Source: Flavobacteriaceae bacterium UBA1115 (GTDB taxonomy: Bacteria > Bacteroidota > Bacteroidia > Flavobacteriales > Flavobacteriaceae). From it: a DNA stretch of 19,760 bases. The notes under the pieces were generated by a model, which saw nothing but the letters and a program-made list of their open reading frames with translations, was not told the origin of the DNA and ran no database searches. Position 1 is the stretch's first letter, and each line of letters opens with the position of its first letter. Location of the stretch: positions 473-20,232 of the forward strand of contig DCBE01000036.1 of assembly GCA_002313325.1 (NCBI GenBank), written 5' to 3'. The position numbers were made by a program, and so were the translations under genes. Positions 1 through 7,091 of this stretch are shown piece by piece.

Positions 1-915
1 GGGCAGTCTGAAATTGTTACTCAACGGAAAGAAGATGACTCTGTTGAATTCTTGTCCGGAATCTTTGAGGGTAAATCAACTGGGACTCCGATAGGTTTTA
101 TTATTGCAAATCAGGATCAAAAATCTAAAGATTATTCTCATATAAAAGACAGTTATCGACCTTCACATGCTGATTATGTCTATGATCAGAAATATGGTAT
201 TCGCGATTATAGGGGTGGAGGTAGAAGCTCGGCACGCGAAACAACTAGCAGAGTAGTGGCTGGAGCTATTGCTAAACAATTTCTGTCTCCCATAAAAATT
301 ACTGCTTATGTATCTAAAGTAGGGAGCTTGGGGCTAGAAAAGCCTTACAGTGATTTACATTTTGATGAAATAGAAAAAAACCCAGTGCGTTGTCCAGATG
401 CAGAGATGGCCCAAAAAATGGAAAACTATATCAAAGAAGTTCGCAAAGCTGGAGATACAGTAGGGGGCATTGTTAGTGCAGTAATTCAAAAAGTACCAGT
501 AGGGCTAGGAGAACCTGCTTTTGACAAACTACATGCTTTACTTGGTCATGCCATGCTTTCTATCAATGCAGTGAAGGGGTTTGAGTATGGCAGTGGTTTT
601 GTCGGAGCCTCACTAAGGGGTAGCGCACACAATGATTTATTTAACCCAGATGGAACAACAAAAACCAACCATTCTGGTGGAATACAGGGAGGTATTTCTA
701 ATGGAATGGATATTTATTTCAATGTAGCCTTTAAACCGGTAGCTACCATCATGCAATCTCAAGAAACTGTAGATAAAGAGGGTAACAAAGTTGCCATGCA
801 GGGTAAGGGACGACACGACCCTTGCGTAGTACCACGTGCAGTGCCTATTGTGGAAGCTATGGCAGCACTCGTTTTAGCTGATTTCTCCCTACTCAATAGA
901 ACGATTCGAAAATAG
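1..915 (+). CDS. aroC: Chorismate synthase, 5'-truncated by the window edge
   Basis: Chorismate synthase catalyses the last shikimate step, 5-enolpyruvylshikimate-3-phosphate to chorismate, using reduced FMN. The frame is open from base 1 and begins with the family pattern GQSEIVTQRKEDDSVEFLSG. About 304 codons are visible of a usual ~350, so roughly 50 N-terminal residues lie outside the window. A TTG at 52 is internal and not a start. Signature blocks are visible: GGGRSSARETTSR near the start of the visible part, and GRHDPCVVPRAVPIVEAMA near the C-terminus, which contribute to FMN and substrate binding in this family. The stop is TAG at 913-915. The symporter begins 4 bases later, so the two are probably co-transcribed, although no functional link is obvious. 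Nothing looks damaged. Confidence 0.96.
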   Translation, partial: GQSEIVTQRKEDDSVEFLSGIFEGKSTGTPIGFIIANQDQKSKDYSHIKDSYRPSHADYVYDQKYGIRDYRGGGRSSARETTSRVVAGAIAKQFLSPIKITAYVSKVGSLGLEKPYSDLHFDEIEKNPVRCPDAEMAQKMENYIKEVRKAGDTVGGIVSAVIQKVPVGLGEPAFDKLHALLGHAMLSINAVKGFEYGSGFVGASLRGSAHNDLFNPDGTTKTNHSGGIQGGISNGMDIYFNVAFKPVATIMQSQETVDKEGNKVAMQGKGRHDPCVVPRAVPIVEAMAALVLADFSLLNRTIRK

Positions 916-919
916 CCCC

Positions 920-2221
920 ATGAAAAAAGTAGCCCTACACTGGAAAATTTTAATCGGCATGTTTGCCGGTATTCTATTTGGAGTTATTTTTTCTCTCCTT
1001 TCTTTTGGACCAGCTTTTATTTCAGACTGGATTAAACCTTTTGGAACAATATTCATCAACGCATTGAAACTTATTGCAATGCCTTTGATTTTGGCTTCGT
1101 TAATCAAAGGGGTTTCTGATCTCAAAGACATTACACAACTCTCCCTCATGGGTAGTCGTGCTATTGGTTTATACTTATTGACGACGTTAACTGCTGTTAC
1201 CATAGGTTTGAGTATTGTCAACCTAATTAAGCCTGGAAATACCATCTCCGACGAAACGCGAACTGAACTGCTTTCCGCTTATGCCTCTAATACTGCTGCC
1301 AAACAAACAGTTGCTGCTGCTCAAAAGGAAGCAGGTCCACTACAAGCGCTAGTAAACATGGTACCCTCGAATATTTTTGCTGCCATGCAAGACAACGGCA
1401 ATATGCTACAGGTGATTTTCTTTGCCATATTTTTTGGGATAGGTATTGTACTTATTCCGCAAAAGAAATCTCAATTCGTTAAAGACTTTTTTGATGCACT
1501 CAATGAGGTCATTCTCAAACTTATTGATTTGATTATGATTGCTGCACCTTATGGCGTATTTGCACTTCTTGCGGCCTTGGTCGCTGAAGCACCATCACCC
1601 GATTTGTTTAAAGCCTTAGGCTTATACACCATAACGGTACTATTGGGCTTGCTTTGTATGCTGTTATTTTACATCATCTTAGTACGCCTTATCACAGGAA
1701 AGAAAATCGGTTTTTTCCTCAAAGGAATCTCACCAGCACAATTGTTGGCTTTTTCTACTTCCTCTTCAGCTGCGACACTCCCCGTAACCATGGAACGTGT
1801 ACACGAACACTTGGGCGTTGAACAAGATGTAAGCAGTTTTGTGCTGCCCATAGGGGCAACTATCAATATGGATGGTACTAGTCTGTATCAAGCCGTTGCC
1901 GCTGTGTTTATTGCACAAGCCTTTGGGATGGATTTAAGTCTAGGTGCACAATTAGGAATTATTGCCACGGCAACACTTGCCTCTATTGGATCTGCTGCTG
2001 TTCCCGGTGCTGGTATGGTTATGCTTGTGATTGTCTTGGCACAAGCAGGTATTCCTGAAGCAGGTCTAGCGCTTATTTTCGCTGTAGATCGCCCTTTGGA
2101 TATGTGCCGTACCAGTGTAAACGTAACCGGAGATGCGTCAGTATCCATGCTGGTCGCCAAATGGTTGGGTAAACTCGGTACGCCTGTAGTTAAAAACTGG
2201 GATGACAGCTACAAAAACTAG
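920..2221 (+). CDS. Dicarboxylate/acidic amino acid:cation symporter (DAACS, SLC1-like)
   Basis: A 433-residue integral membrane protein of the GltP/GltPh/DctA family, which takes up glutamate, aspartate or C4-dicarboxylates with sodium or protons. All core motifs are present: the serine-rich HP1 loop (STSSSAATLPVT), the NMDGT motif of TM7 in GATINMDGTSLYQAV, the HP2 loop (GSAAVPGAGMVM), and the TM8 motif VDRPLDMCRTSVNVTGD. In TM8, D394, R397, T398, N401 and D405 fall where GltPh has its substrate and sodium ligands. The arginine that binds the side-chain carboxylate is kept, which favours an acidic substrate; neutral amino acid members lack it. The exact substrate cannot be read from sequence. 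The ATG lies 4 bases after aroC. The stop TAG (2219-2221) overlaps the stop of the convergent DUF393 gene. Confidence 0.93.
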   Translation: MKKVALHWKILIGMFAGILFGVIFSLLSFGPAFISDWIKPFGTIFINALKLIAMPLILASLIKGVSDLKDITQLSLMGSRAIGLYLLTTLTAVTIGLSIVNLIKPGNTISDETRTELLSAYASNTAAKQTVAAAQKEAGPLQALVNMVPSNIFAAMQDNGNMLQVIFFAIFFGIGIVLIPQKKSQFVKDFFDALNEVILKLIDLIMIAAPYGVFALLAALVAEAPSPDLFKALGLYTITVLLGLLCMLLFYIILVRLITGKKIGFFLKGISPAQLLAFSTSSSAATLPVTMERVHEHLGVEQDVSSFVLPIGATINMDGTSLYQAVAAVFIAQAFGMDLSLGAQLGIIATATLASIGSAAVPGAGMVMLVIVLAQAGIPEAGLALIFAVDRPLDMCRTSVNVTGDASVSMLVAKWLGKLGTPVVKNWDDSYKN

Positions 2222-2592
2222 TCTATAAAGCGTTCTGCATGTTGATTTGAAAGCATGCAGTTCGTTGTGCCAAACCAGTTTTTTCTATTTTTAGCGATTA
2301 CACCATATACAAATCGCTGAAAAAACCCCGGGGTTATATAAAACAGAAACACCATCCACTTCAATTTAGGTAACTGTTTTATGATGTATTTTACAGCTTT
2401 GTGATGTGACAGCAACTCTTGATTGGGTGTTAATACCGCTACTGTTTCAGCAGATAGCTTGTAGGGAATAGCAAAAGTACTGTTAAGGGCACTAAATGAA
2501 AAGTGATTGTGCCTGTCGAGTTTCAACACAAACCGCACACTGTTGCTGCACAGCAAACAGTCGCTATCGTAAAAGACAACGGCACGTTTCAC
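2218..2592 (-). CDS. DCC-family (DUF393) thiol-disulfide oxidoreductase-like protein
   Basis: A 124-residue protein of the DUF393/DCC family. It starts with VVFYDSDCLLCSNSV, giving the family's D-C-x-x-C near the N-terminus (C12, C15), and ends with the usual aromatic block containing YGVIAKNRKNWFG. Members are often annotated as thiol-disulfide oxidoreductases because the CxxC follows a thioredoxin-like first strand, but a defined biochemical role is not established and none can be inferred here. The start is GTG at 2592-2590, overlapping the mutS2 stop as GTGA, so translation is probably coupled to mutS2. Length is typical. The stop overlaps that of the opposite symporter gene in a CTAG palindrome. 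Confidence 0.88.
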   Translation of the reverse strand: MKRAVVFYDSDCLLCSNSVRFVLKLDRHNHFSFSALNSTFAIPYKLSAETVAVLTPNQELLSHHKAVKYIIKQLPKLKWMVFLFYITPGFFQRFVYGVIAKNRKNWFGTTNCMLSNQHAERFID

Positions 2593-4760
2593 TTCTTCTT
2601 TCGTTCTACCAATTCAAGGGCTTCCACGTTTACCTGTGTGGTAAAAATGCCATAGTTTACGATGGCTTTTTTCTTCTCGAGGATATCTATGGTACCTACG
2701 GCTTTTCCATCAAACATGCGCACTTTGTCTCCAATTTGGAAGGTAACTTTTGGGCGAAAGTTTTCTTTTGGCTTGGTCTGTTTTTGCTTCTTTTTTTCTT
2801 TGCGAACCACTGCTACCTTCGCAACTAACTCATTCTTAATTGCACGCCTTTCTTGTTGTTCTTTCTTGTGTATGGCATTTGACTTTCGCTTTCGTTTTGC
2901 ATTCTCGGTATCTACGATTTGCAATAGCTCAGAAATAAGTGAACGCTTTTTGTTTGTGATAAAAAACCGTTCTGCCGCATCGTTTACCTTATTACCAAGC
3001 ACAATCATGCGCTTTTCTTGGTCAAAGAGTTCTTGATAGCGCTCTAGCTTGTGTTTTATTTTTGCATTAAGTGTTTCCAACTTTTCGTTTTCCTTTTTAC
3101 TTTTAAACGAAGCTTCTTGCATTGCTTTAGAAGTTTTGCTCATGCTGGCACGCTCCTTTTGTAGCTTGGCTATGCTGGCATCAAAACGGACTTTACCGCG
3201 TTCAATTTTCTTTTTTGCCTTGTTGATTAGGCTATAGGGTATGCCATTTTTCTCGGCTACCTCAAACGTAAATGAGCTGCCTGCTTCTCCTGTAACCAAA
3301 TGAAAAGTGGGTTGAAGGTTTCTACCATCAAATTGCATATTGGCATTTGTGATGTGCGGTAGTTCGTTGGCCAGCAGTTTAAGGTTTGAATAGTGGGTAG
3401 TAATGGCACCAAAAGCATTACGTTCATAAAATACTTCAAGGAATATTTCGGCTAGTGCACCACCTAGTTCTGGATCAGAACCCGTTCCAAATTCGTCGAT
3501 AAGGAAAAGTGTTTTTTCATCGCATTTTTTCAAGAAGCGCTGCATATTCTTTAGGCGGTAACTATAGGTGCTCAATTCGTTTTCTATGGATTGGTTGTCA
3601 CCAATATCCGTGAGTATGCGTTCAAACACACTCATATGGCTGCTTTCATCCAAGGGAAGCAAGAAGCCACTTTGCAGCATTAATTGTAGTAGGCCAACTG
3701 TTTTGAGTGTGATGCTTTTTCCGCCTGCATTAGGCCCCGAGATAACCACAATTCTGTTTTCAGCATGCAAATGCACGTCTTGTGGATAGGTGGTATTCGT
3801 CTTTCTCATATTACTCAAATAGAGTAGGGGGTGGTATGCTTTTTTTAGGTCAATTTCTTGCGTATCACTCAACATGGGCATTACGCCGTCCATCTCCTTG
3901 GCGTAATAGGCTTTAGCGGCATGCATATCAATTAAAATCAGCAGACTGGCAAATTGGTTAACTTCATCTACAAAAGGGCGCATATAGTTGGTAAGGGCAC
4001 GCAGGATTAAATCAATTTCTTCTTTTTCGTCGTAAATGAGGTTTTGAAGCTCTTGGGTATAGGCTAGGGTAGTTTGCGGTTCTATGTAAACAATACTCCC
4101 CGTTTTACTGCTGCCGTGGATTACGCCTTTCACTTTTCGGCGATACATAGCCTTAACGGCTAATACACGCCTGCTGCCCATAACCGTTTCTTTGATATCA
4201 TCTAAAAAACCTGAACCTTGATAGGTACTCAATGCCGCGCCAAAACTTTGACTTATTTTGGAACGAACCGTATTCATTTGTTTGCGGATGATATGTAGAT
4301 TCTCGGATGCTCGATCTTTTACTTCACAAAATTTGTCAAGTACACGGTTTATTTCTTTTGGGATTTCTTTGATGGGTACTTGCCCACAAGTGGCTTCAAA
4401 CAGCGTTGGATAAAGATCTTTATTTTTCTTTAAAAAAGTGATTAGCGTGTTGGCAGTATCGACAAGCAGCAATAGCTTGCGCAAGCCCTCGACTTCAATC
4501 TTGCTGTTTTCTACCTCTAGCAACGATACTTCATCACTGACGTCTTCAAAGCCGTGGTTGGGAATGGGTTTTTCTTCCGAAAACGAACTAGCGTAATCTT
4601 TAGTTCTTAGCAAAGCCTTTTTAACTTCACATAGATCACTTGAGGGTATTGTTGCCATCATCTGCGCTTTTCCAAGTGCTGTTGCACAGCGCAGGGCAGC
4701 TTGTTCAAGGACAACTCCAAATTCTAAATCATCGAGTGCTTTTTGCGCAATTTTTTTCAT
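2589..4760 (-). CDS. MutS2-family ATPase lacking the C-terminal Smr domain
   Basis: A 723-residue MutS2-type protein. In MutS2 the MutS-like core and clamp dimerise and bind branched DNA or stalled ribosomes; these proteins limit recombination or act in ribosome rescue rather than classical mismatch repair. The N-terminal lever/clamp region (about 1-310) lacks the MutS mismatch-recognition domain. The ATPase follows: Walker A GPNAGGKS (342-349), Walker B LFLIDEFGTGSDPE (418-431), and THYSNLKLLA (455-464). A charged coiled coil runs from about 510 to 665. A KOW-like beta segment (about 673-720) ends the protein where canonical MutS2 of ~780 residues continues into the Smr nuclease domain. The ATG at 4760 is chosen because family similarity begins at MKKIAQKALDDLEF; an upstream TTG at 4853 would overlap ung. 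DUF393 is coupled downstream. Confidence 0.9.
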   Translation of the reverse strand: MKKIAQKALDDLEFGVVLEQAALRCATALGKAQMMATIPSSDLCEVKKALLRTKDYASSFSEEKPIPNHGFEDVSDEVSLLEVENSKIEVEGLRKLLLLVDTANTLITFLKKNKDLYPTLFEATCGQVPIKEIPKEINRVLDKFCEVKDRASENLHIIRKQMNTVRSKISQSFGAALSTYQGSGFLDDIKETVMGSRRVLAVKAMYRRKVKGVIHGSSKTGSIVYIEPQTTLAYTQELQNLIYDEKEEIDLILRALTNYMRPFVDEVNQFASLLILIDMHAAKAYYAKEMDGVMPMLSDTQEIDLKKAYHPLLYLSNMRKTNTTYPQDVHLHAENRIVVISGPNAGGKSITLKTVGLLQLMLQSGFLLPLDESSHMSVFERILTDIGDNQSIENELSTYSYRLKNMQRFLKKCDEKTLFLIDEFGTGSDPELGGALAEIFLEVFYERNAFGAITTHYSNLKLLANELPHITNANMQFDGRNLQPTFHLVTGEAGSSFTFEVAEKNGIPYSLINKAKKKIERGKVRFDASIAKLQKERASMSKTSKAMQEASFKSKKENEKLETLNAKIKHKLERYQELFDQEKRMIVLGNKVNDAAERFFITNKKRSLISELLQIVDTENAKRKRKSNAIHKKEQQERRAIKNELVAKVAVVRKEKKKQKQTKPKENFRPKVTFQIGDKVRMFDGKAVGTIDILEKKKAIVNYGIFTTQVNVEALELVERKKK

Positions 4761-4804
4761 TTCAATTTTTGCTATCTTGAGACAACACAAAAATAGCTTT
4801 TTTA
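4761..4804. promoter_or_regulatory. 44-base divergent promoter region of mutS2 and ung
   Basis: Only 44 bases separate the opposite starts of mutS2 (4760) and ung (4805), so both promoters must lie here or extend into the coding regions. On the plus strand, TATCTTGA (4773-4780) and TAGCTTTT (4794-4801) partly resemble the Bacteroidota -7 element TAnnTTTG. A TTTG at 4768-4771 sits 22 bases before the second. Neither combination is a full match, and the second would leave almost no 5' UTR for ung. I see no clear element for the mutS2 direction. The region is inferred mainly from gene geometry. Confidence 0.4.
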
Positions 4805-5470
4805 ATGAAGGTTCGTCTGATAAAATCGTGGCAAACGCAGTTGGCGGATACAATTGCCGCCCCTTACTTTGATAGATTGACCCAATTTGTACGCCAAGAA
4901 TATAAGCAATATAGCTGTTATCCGCCTGGTAAAGACCTTTTCAACGCCTTTGATTTATGTCCATTTGAAGCGGTTAATGTGGTGCTATTAGGTCAAGATC
5001 CCTATCATGGTTTCGGGCAGGCGCATGGTTTGTGTTTTTCTGTTCCTGAGGGTGTTACACATCCTCCTTCGTTGATAAATATTCTAAAAGAACTTCAGCA
5101 AGATGTGGGAAAGCCATATCCGAGATCTGGTAGTTTATTGCCGTGGGCATCACAAGGGGTGTTGCTACTCAATGCCACCTTAACCGTTAGGGCAGGGCAG
5201 GCGGGAAGTCATCAAAAACAAGGTTGGGAAAAATTTACAGATGCCGTAATCGAAAAGCTTTCCTCAAACAAAACGGGTTTGGTCTTTATGCTTTGGGGCA
5301 ATTATGCCAAGCAAAAAGGCAAGCATATCAATAGAAACAAACACTTAGTCCTTGAGGCAGGACATCCATCTCCGTTTAGTGCACACAAAGGGCTGTGGTT
5401 TGGCAACAAACACTTCAGCCAAGCGAATGCGTATTTAAAAGGACAAGGCAAACCAAGTATAAATTGGTAA
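4805..5470 (+). CDS. ung: Uracil-DNA glycosylase, family 1
   Basis: A 221-residue family-1 uracil-DNA glycosylase, which excises uracil from DNA to start base excision repair. The catalytic water-activating motif GQDPYHG is at 63-69 with the general base D65. LLNATLTVRAG supplies the uracil-specific Asn, and AGHPSPFSAHKG carries the catalytic His187. The residue after HPSP is Phe; in the E. coli enzyme it is Leu191, the side chain that wedges into the DNA when the base is flipped. The N-terminal SWQTQLADTIAAPYF matches the family start, and the length is normal, so the ATG at 4805 is kept. It is divergent from mutS2 and convergent with a decayed gene. Confidence 0.96.
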   Translation: MKVRLIKSWQTQLADTIAAPYFDRLTQFVRQEYKQYSCYPPGKDLFNAFDLCPFEAVNVVLLGQDPYHGFGQAHGLCFSVPEGVTHPPSLINILKELQQDVGKPYPRSGSLLPWASQGVLLLNATLTVRAGQAGSHQKQGWEKFTDAVIEKLSSNKTGLVFMLWGNYAKQKGKHINRNKHLVLEAGHPSPFSAHKGLWFGNKHFSQANAYLKGQGKPSINW

Positions 5471-5481
5471 TTATTTTTTTT
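5452..5481 (+). terminator. Weak possible terminator of ung
   Basis: ACCAA (5452-5456) and TTGGT (5464-5468) can form a 5-bp stem with a 7-base loop that overlaps the last ung codons. A run of eight T's follows at 5474-5481. The stem is short, AT-rich and 5 bases from the T-run, so this is only a possible intrinsic terminator. Confidence 0.3.
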
Positions 5482-5789
5482 GTGAATGTTAAGCTGAAAA
5501 CAGACGCAGGGACTTCTGTACTGTTTCCAAGCGGTGGTTAAGTAATGATTTTGATATTTTCACTTGGTTAACTAAAACTATTGGTAGCGGTAAATGTAGC
5601 GCCATTGTATGTTCCAACATCATGAACATTACCCGTTATTTTTTTGGTTACAACAAATTCGCCTTCAGCTTCAGTTAAGACAACGTTTGCACAGCCTATA
5701 TACCAATCAGGGCTAGGGACAAGGATGGCAACTAAGGATACAGCAGAAAATTCACTATTAACAGTAACGTCCTGTGAAAAAAAACACTC
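5471..5789 (-). pseudogene. Remnant of a spondin-domain protein gene
   Basis: This gap looks empty, but the minus strand read in frame from 5789 gives 73 open codons. They contain FSAVSLVAILVPSPDWYIG, then an NVVLTEAEGEFVV segment, then HDVGTYNGATFTATN. This matches the Spondin_N pattern (S/V-V-A-M-I-A-PSPDW, a second strand, then DAGTD-x-GATFT) of small secreted Bacteroidota proteins. The frame then meets TAA at 5570-5568, continues PSENIKIIT, meets TAA at 5540-5538, and continues PPLGNSTEVPASVFSLTFT, which fits the family's C-terminal end. A TAA at 5473-5471, one base out of frame behind a run of eight A's, may be the original stop. No start or signal peptide remains: the fragment begins directly after the SUI1 stop. 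I infer a 5'-truncated, nonsense-mutated gene. The family call comes from remembered patterns. Confidence 0.68.
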
Positions 5790-6125
5790 TTAACCGCCAA
5801 CACGCTTCACTTGATGTCCTTCTTTTTTGAGGAATGCCATGATTTTATCACGCATATTCCCTTGAATAATAATGTCGTAATCTTTAACACTTCCCCCCGC
5901 GCCACAGTGCTGCTTAAGCGTTTTCGCCAATGCTTTTAGTGCATCTGGTGATCCCTCAAACCCTTTGATAATGGTAACGGTTTTACTCCCACGACCCTTA
6001 TTGCTAAAGTGTGCTTCTAGATACTGCTTTGCTATTCCGGATTTCTTTTCAACAGGTGGGGTATAGGTTCCCTCGGCTTCCGGAAACAATTTTTTTAAGT
6101 CCGATAAATCGCTGAGTTTTGTCAT
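5790..6125 (-). CDS. SUI1/eIF1-like translation factor (YciH type)
   Basis: A 111-residue bacterial homologue of eukaryotic eIF1. The SUI1 core spans about residues 43-110: KGRGSKTVTIIKGFEG, then AKTLKQHCGAGGSVKD, and the end GNMRDKIMAFLKKEGHQVKR. The basic KGRG...TVT and CGAGGSVKD elements are the family's conserved strand and loop. In E. coli YciH the protein binds the small ribosomal subunit and affects initiation fidelity, but the role in this lineage is not established. The N-terminal ~40 residues are linker-like. The ATG (6125-6123) shares one base with the stop of the upstream oxygenase gene (TAATG), implying coupled translation. A decayed spondin gene follows in the same frame immediately after the TAA at 5792-5790. 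Confidence 0.9.
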   Translation of the reverse strand: MTKLSDLSDLKKLFPEAEGTYTPPVEKKSGIAKQYLEAHFSNKGRGSKTVTIIKGFEGSPDALKALAKTLKQHCGAGGSVKDYDIIIQGNMRDKIMAFLKKEGHQVKRVGG

Positions 6126-7075
6126 TATGCTTTTAATAAACCTAGGTCAATTAGTCGTTCTCTAAGAAAATCACCAGCGGAGATGTCATCGTATTGTTTG
6201 GGTTGCTGATTGTTGATGCAATGCGGCAATACGTCAAGTGGCATAGTGGCAATGGGGTGCATAAAAAACGGAATGGAATAGCGTGACGTGCCCCACATTT
6301 CTTTTGGCGGGTTTACCACACGGTGTATGGTAGATTTCAATAAGTTGTTGGTGTGTCGCGAAAGCATATCGCCCACATTTACCATAAGTTCATTAGGGCC
6401 AGCAATGGCGTCTATCCAATCTCCTTTGTGGTTGAGTACTTGTAAGCCTCTACCGTGTGCACCCATAAGCAGTGTAATCAGGTTTATGTCGCCATGAGCT
6501 GCGGCACGCTCCCCATTTTTTGGTGCTTGTTGAATAGGCGGGTAGTGGATAGGACGGAGGATGCTATTCCCAGTAGCGACAAATCCATCAAAATAATGTT
6601 GCTCCAGACCCAAATGCAGCGATATGGCACGTAATAGAGCCATGGCTGTTTTTTCCAAGGCTTTAAAAACTTTTTCGCCTACTACATTAAATGCGGGCAA
6701 TTCTTCAACCAATACATTCGGCGGGTAATGCGATTTTAATGTTGCTGGAACTTTGGCATATTGCCCAAAATGCCAAAACTCTTTTAGATCAGCTTCCTTT
6801 TTGCCTTTTGCGTGTTCCTTACCAAAGGAGGTGTAACCTCGCTGTCCGCCCAAGCCTTCAATTTCATATTTCTTTTTAATGTCTGTGGGTAAATCAAAGA
6901 AAGCTTTTATTTGGTTATACAGCTCATCGATTAGGGCTAAGTTTAAATAATGTCCGGAAATGGCAACAAAACCGATTTCTTCAAAGGCACGTCCTAAGTC
7001 TAAAATAAATTGATGTTGTTGGGCTGAATTGCCCGATATAAAGTCTTGAATGTTTAGTGATGGTATCGTATTCAT
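6125..7075 (-). CDS. 2-oxoglutarate/Fe(II)-dependent oxygenase, isopenicillin N synthase-like
   Basis: A 316-residue non-haem iron oxygenase with the DIOX_N-type N-terminal half (about 5-120: the block around DLGRAFEEIGFVAISGH, then FFDLPTDIKKKYEI) and the 2OG-FeII_Oxy jelly-roll C-terminal half (about 165-275). The iron ligands are H194, D196 (AAHGDINLITLL) and H251 (STIHRVVNP). R265 and S267 in RYSIPFF fit the RxS that binds the 2-oxoglutarate carboxylate, so 2-oxoglutarate is the likely co-substrate. The organic substrate cannot be deduced; plant names such as flavanone dioxygenase sometimes attached to such proteins are only family labels. It sits 16 bases after ald and overlaps the SUI1 gene by one base, so it probably belongs to that transcript. 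Confidence 0.88.
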   Translation of the reverse strand: MNTIPSLNIQDFISGNSAQQHQFILDLGRAFEEIGFVAISGHYLNLALIDELYNQIKAFFDLPTDIKKKYEIEGLGGQRGYTSFGKEHAKGKKEADLKEFWHFGQYAKVPATLKSHYPPNVLVEELPAFNVVGEKVFKALEKTAMALLRAISLHLGLEQHYFDGFVATGNSILRPIHYPPIQQAPKNGERAAAHGDINLITLLMGAHGRGLQVLNHKGDWIDAIAGPNELMVNVGDMLSRHTNNLLKSTIHRVVNPPKEMWGTSRYSIPFFMHPIATMPLDVLPHCINNQQPKQYDDISAGDFLRERLIDLGLLKA

Positions 7076-7091
7076 TCTACGAAAATAAGCA

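Noticed and set aside
889..1245. Minus-strand 118-codon frame opposite the start of the symporter
   Set aside because: It is antisense to conserved membrane-protein coding sequence and has no domain pattern of its own.
2496..2828. Plus-strand 110-codon frame opposite the mutS2 and DUF393 ends
   Set aside because: It runs antisense to two well-supported genes and the translation is low-complexity F/C/L-rich, typical of a complementary-strand frame.
4761..4853. A 31-residue N-terminal extension of MutS2 from a TTG at 4853
   Set aside because: It would overlap the ung coding sequence and the extra residues do not look like MutS2; similarity starts at the ATG at 4760.
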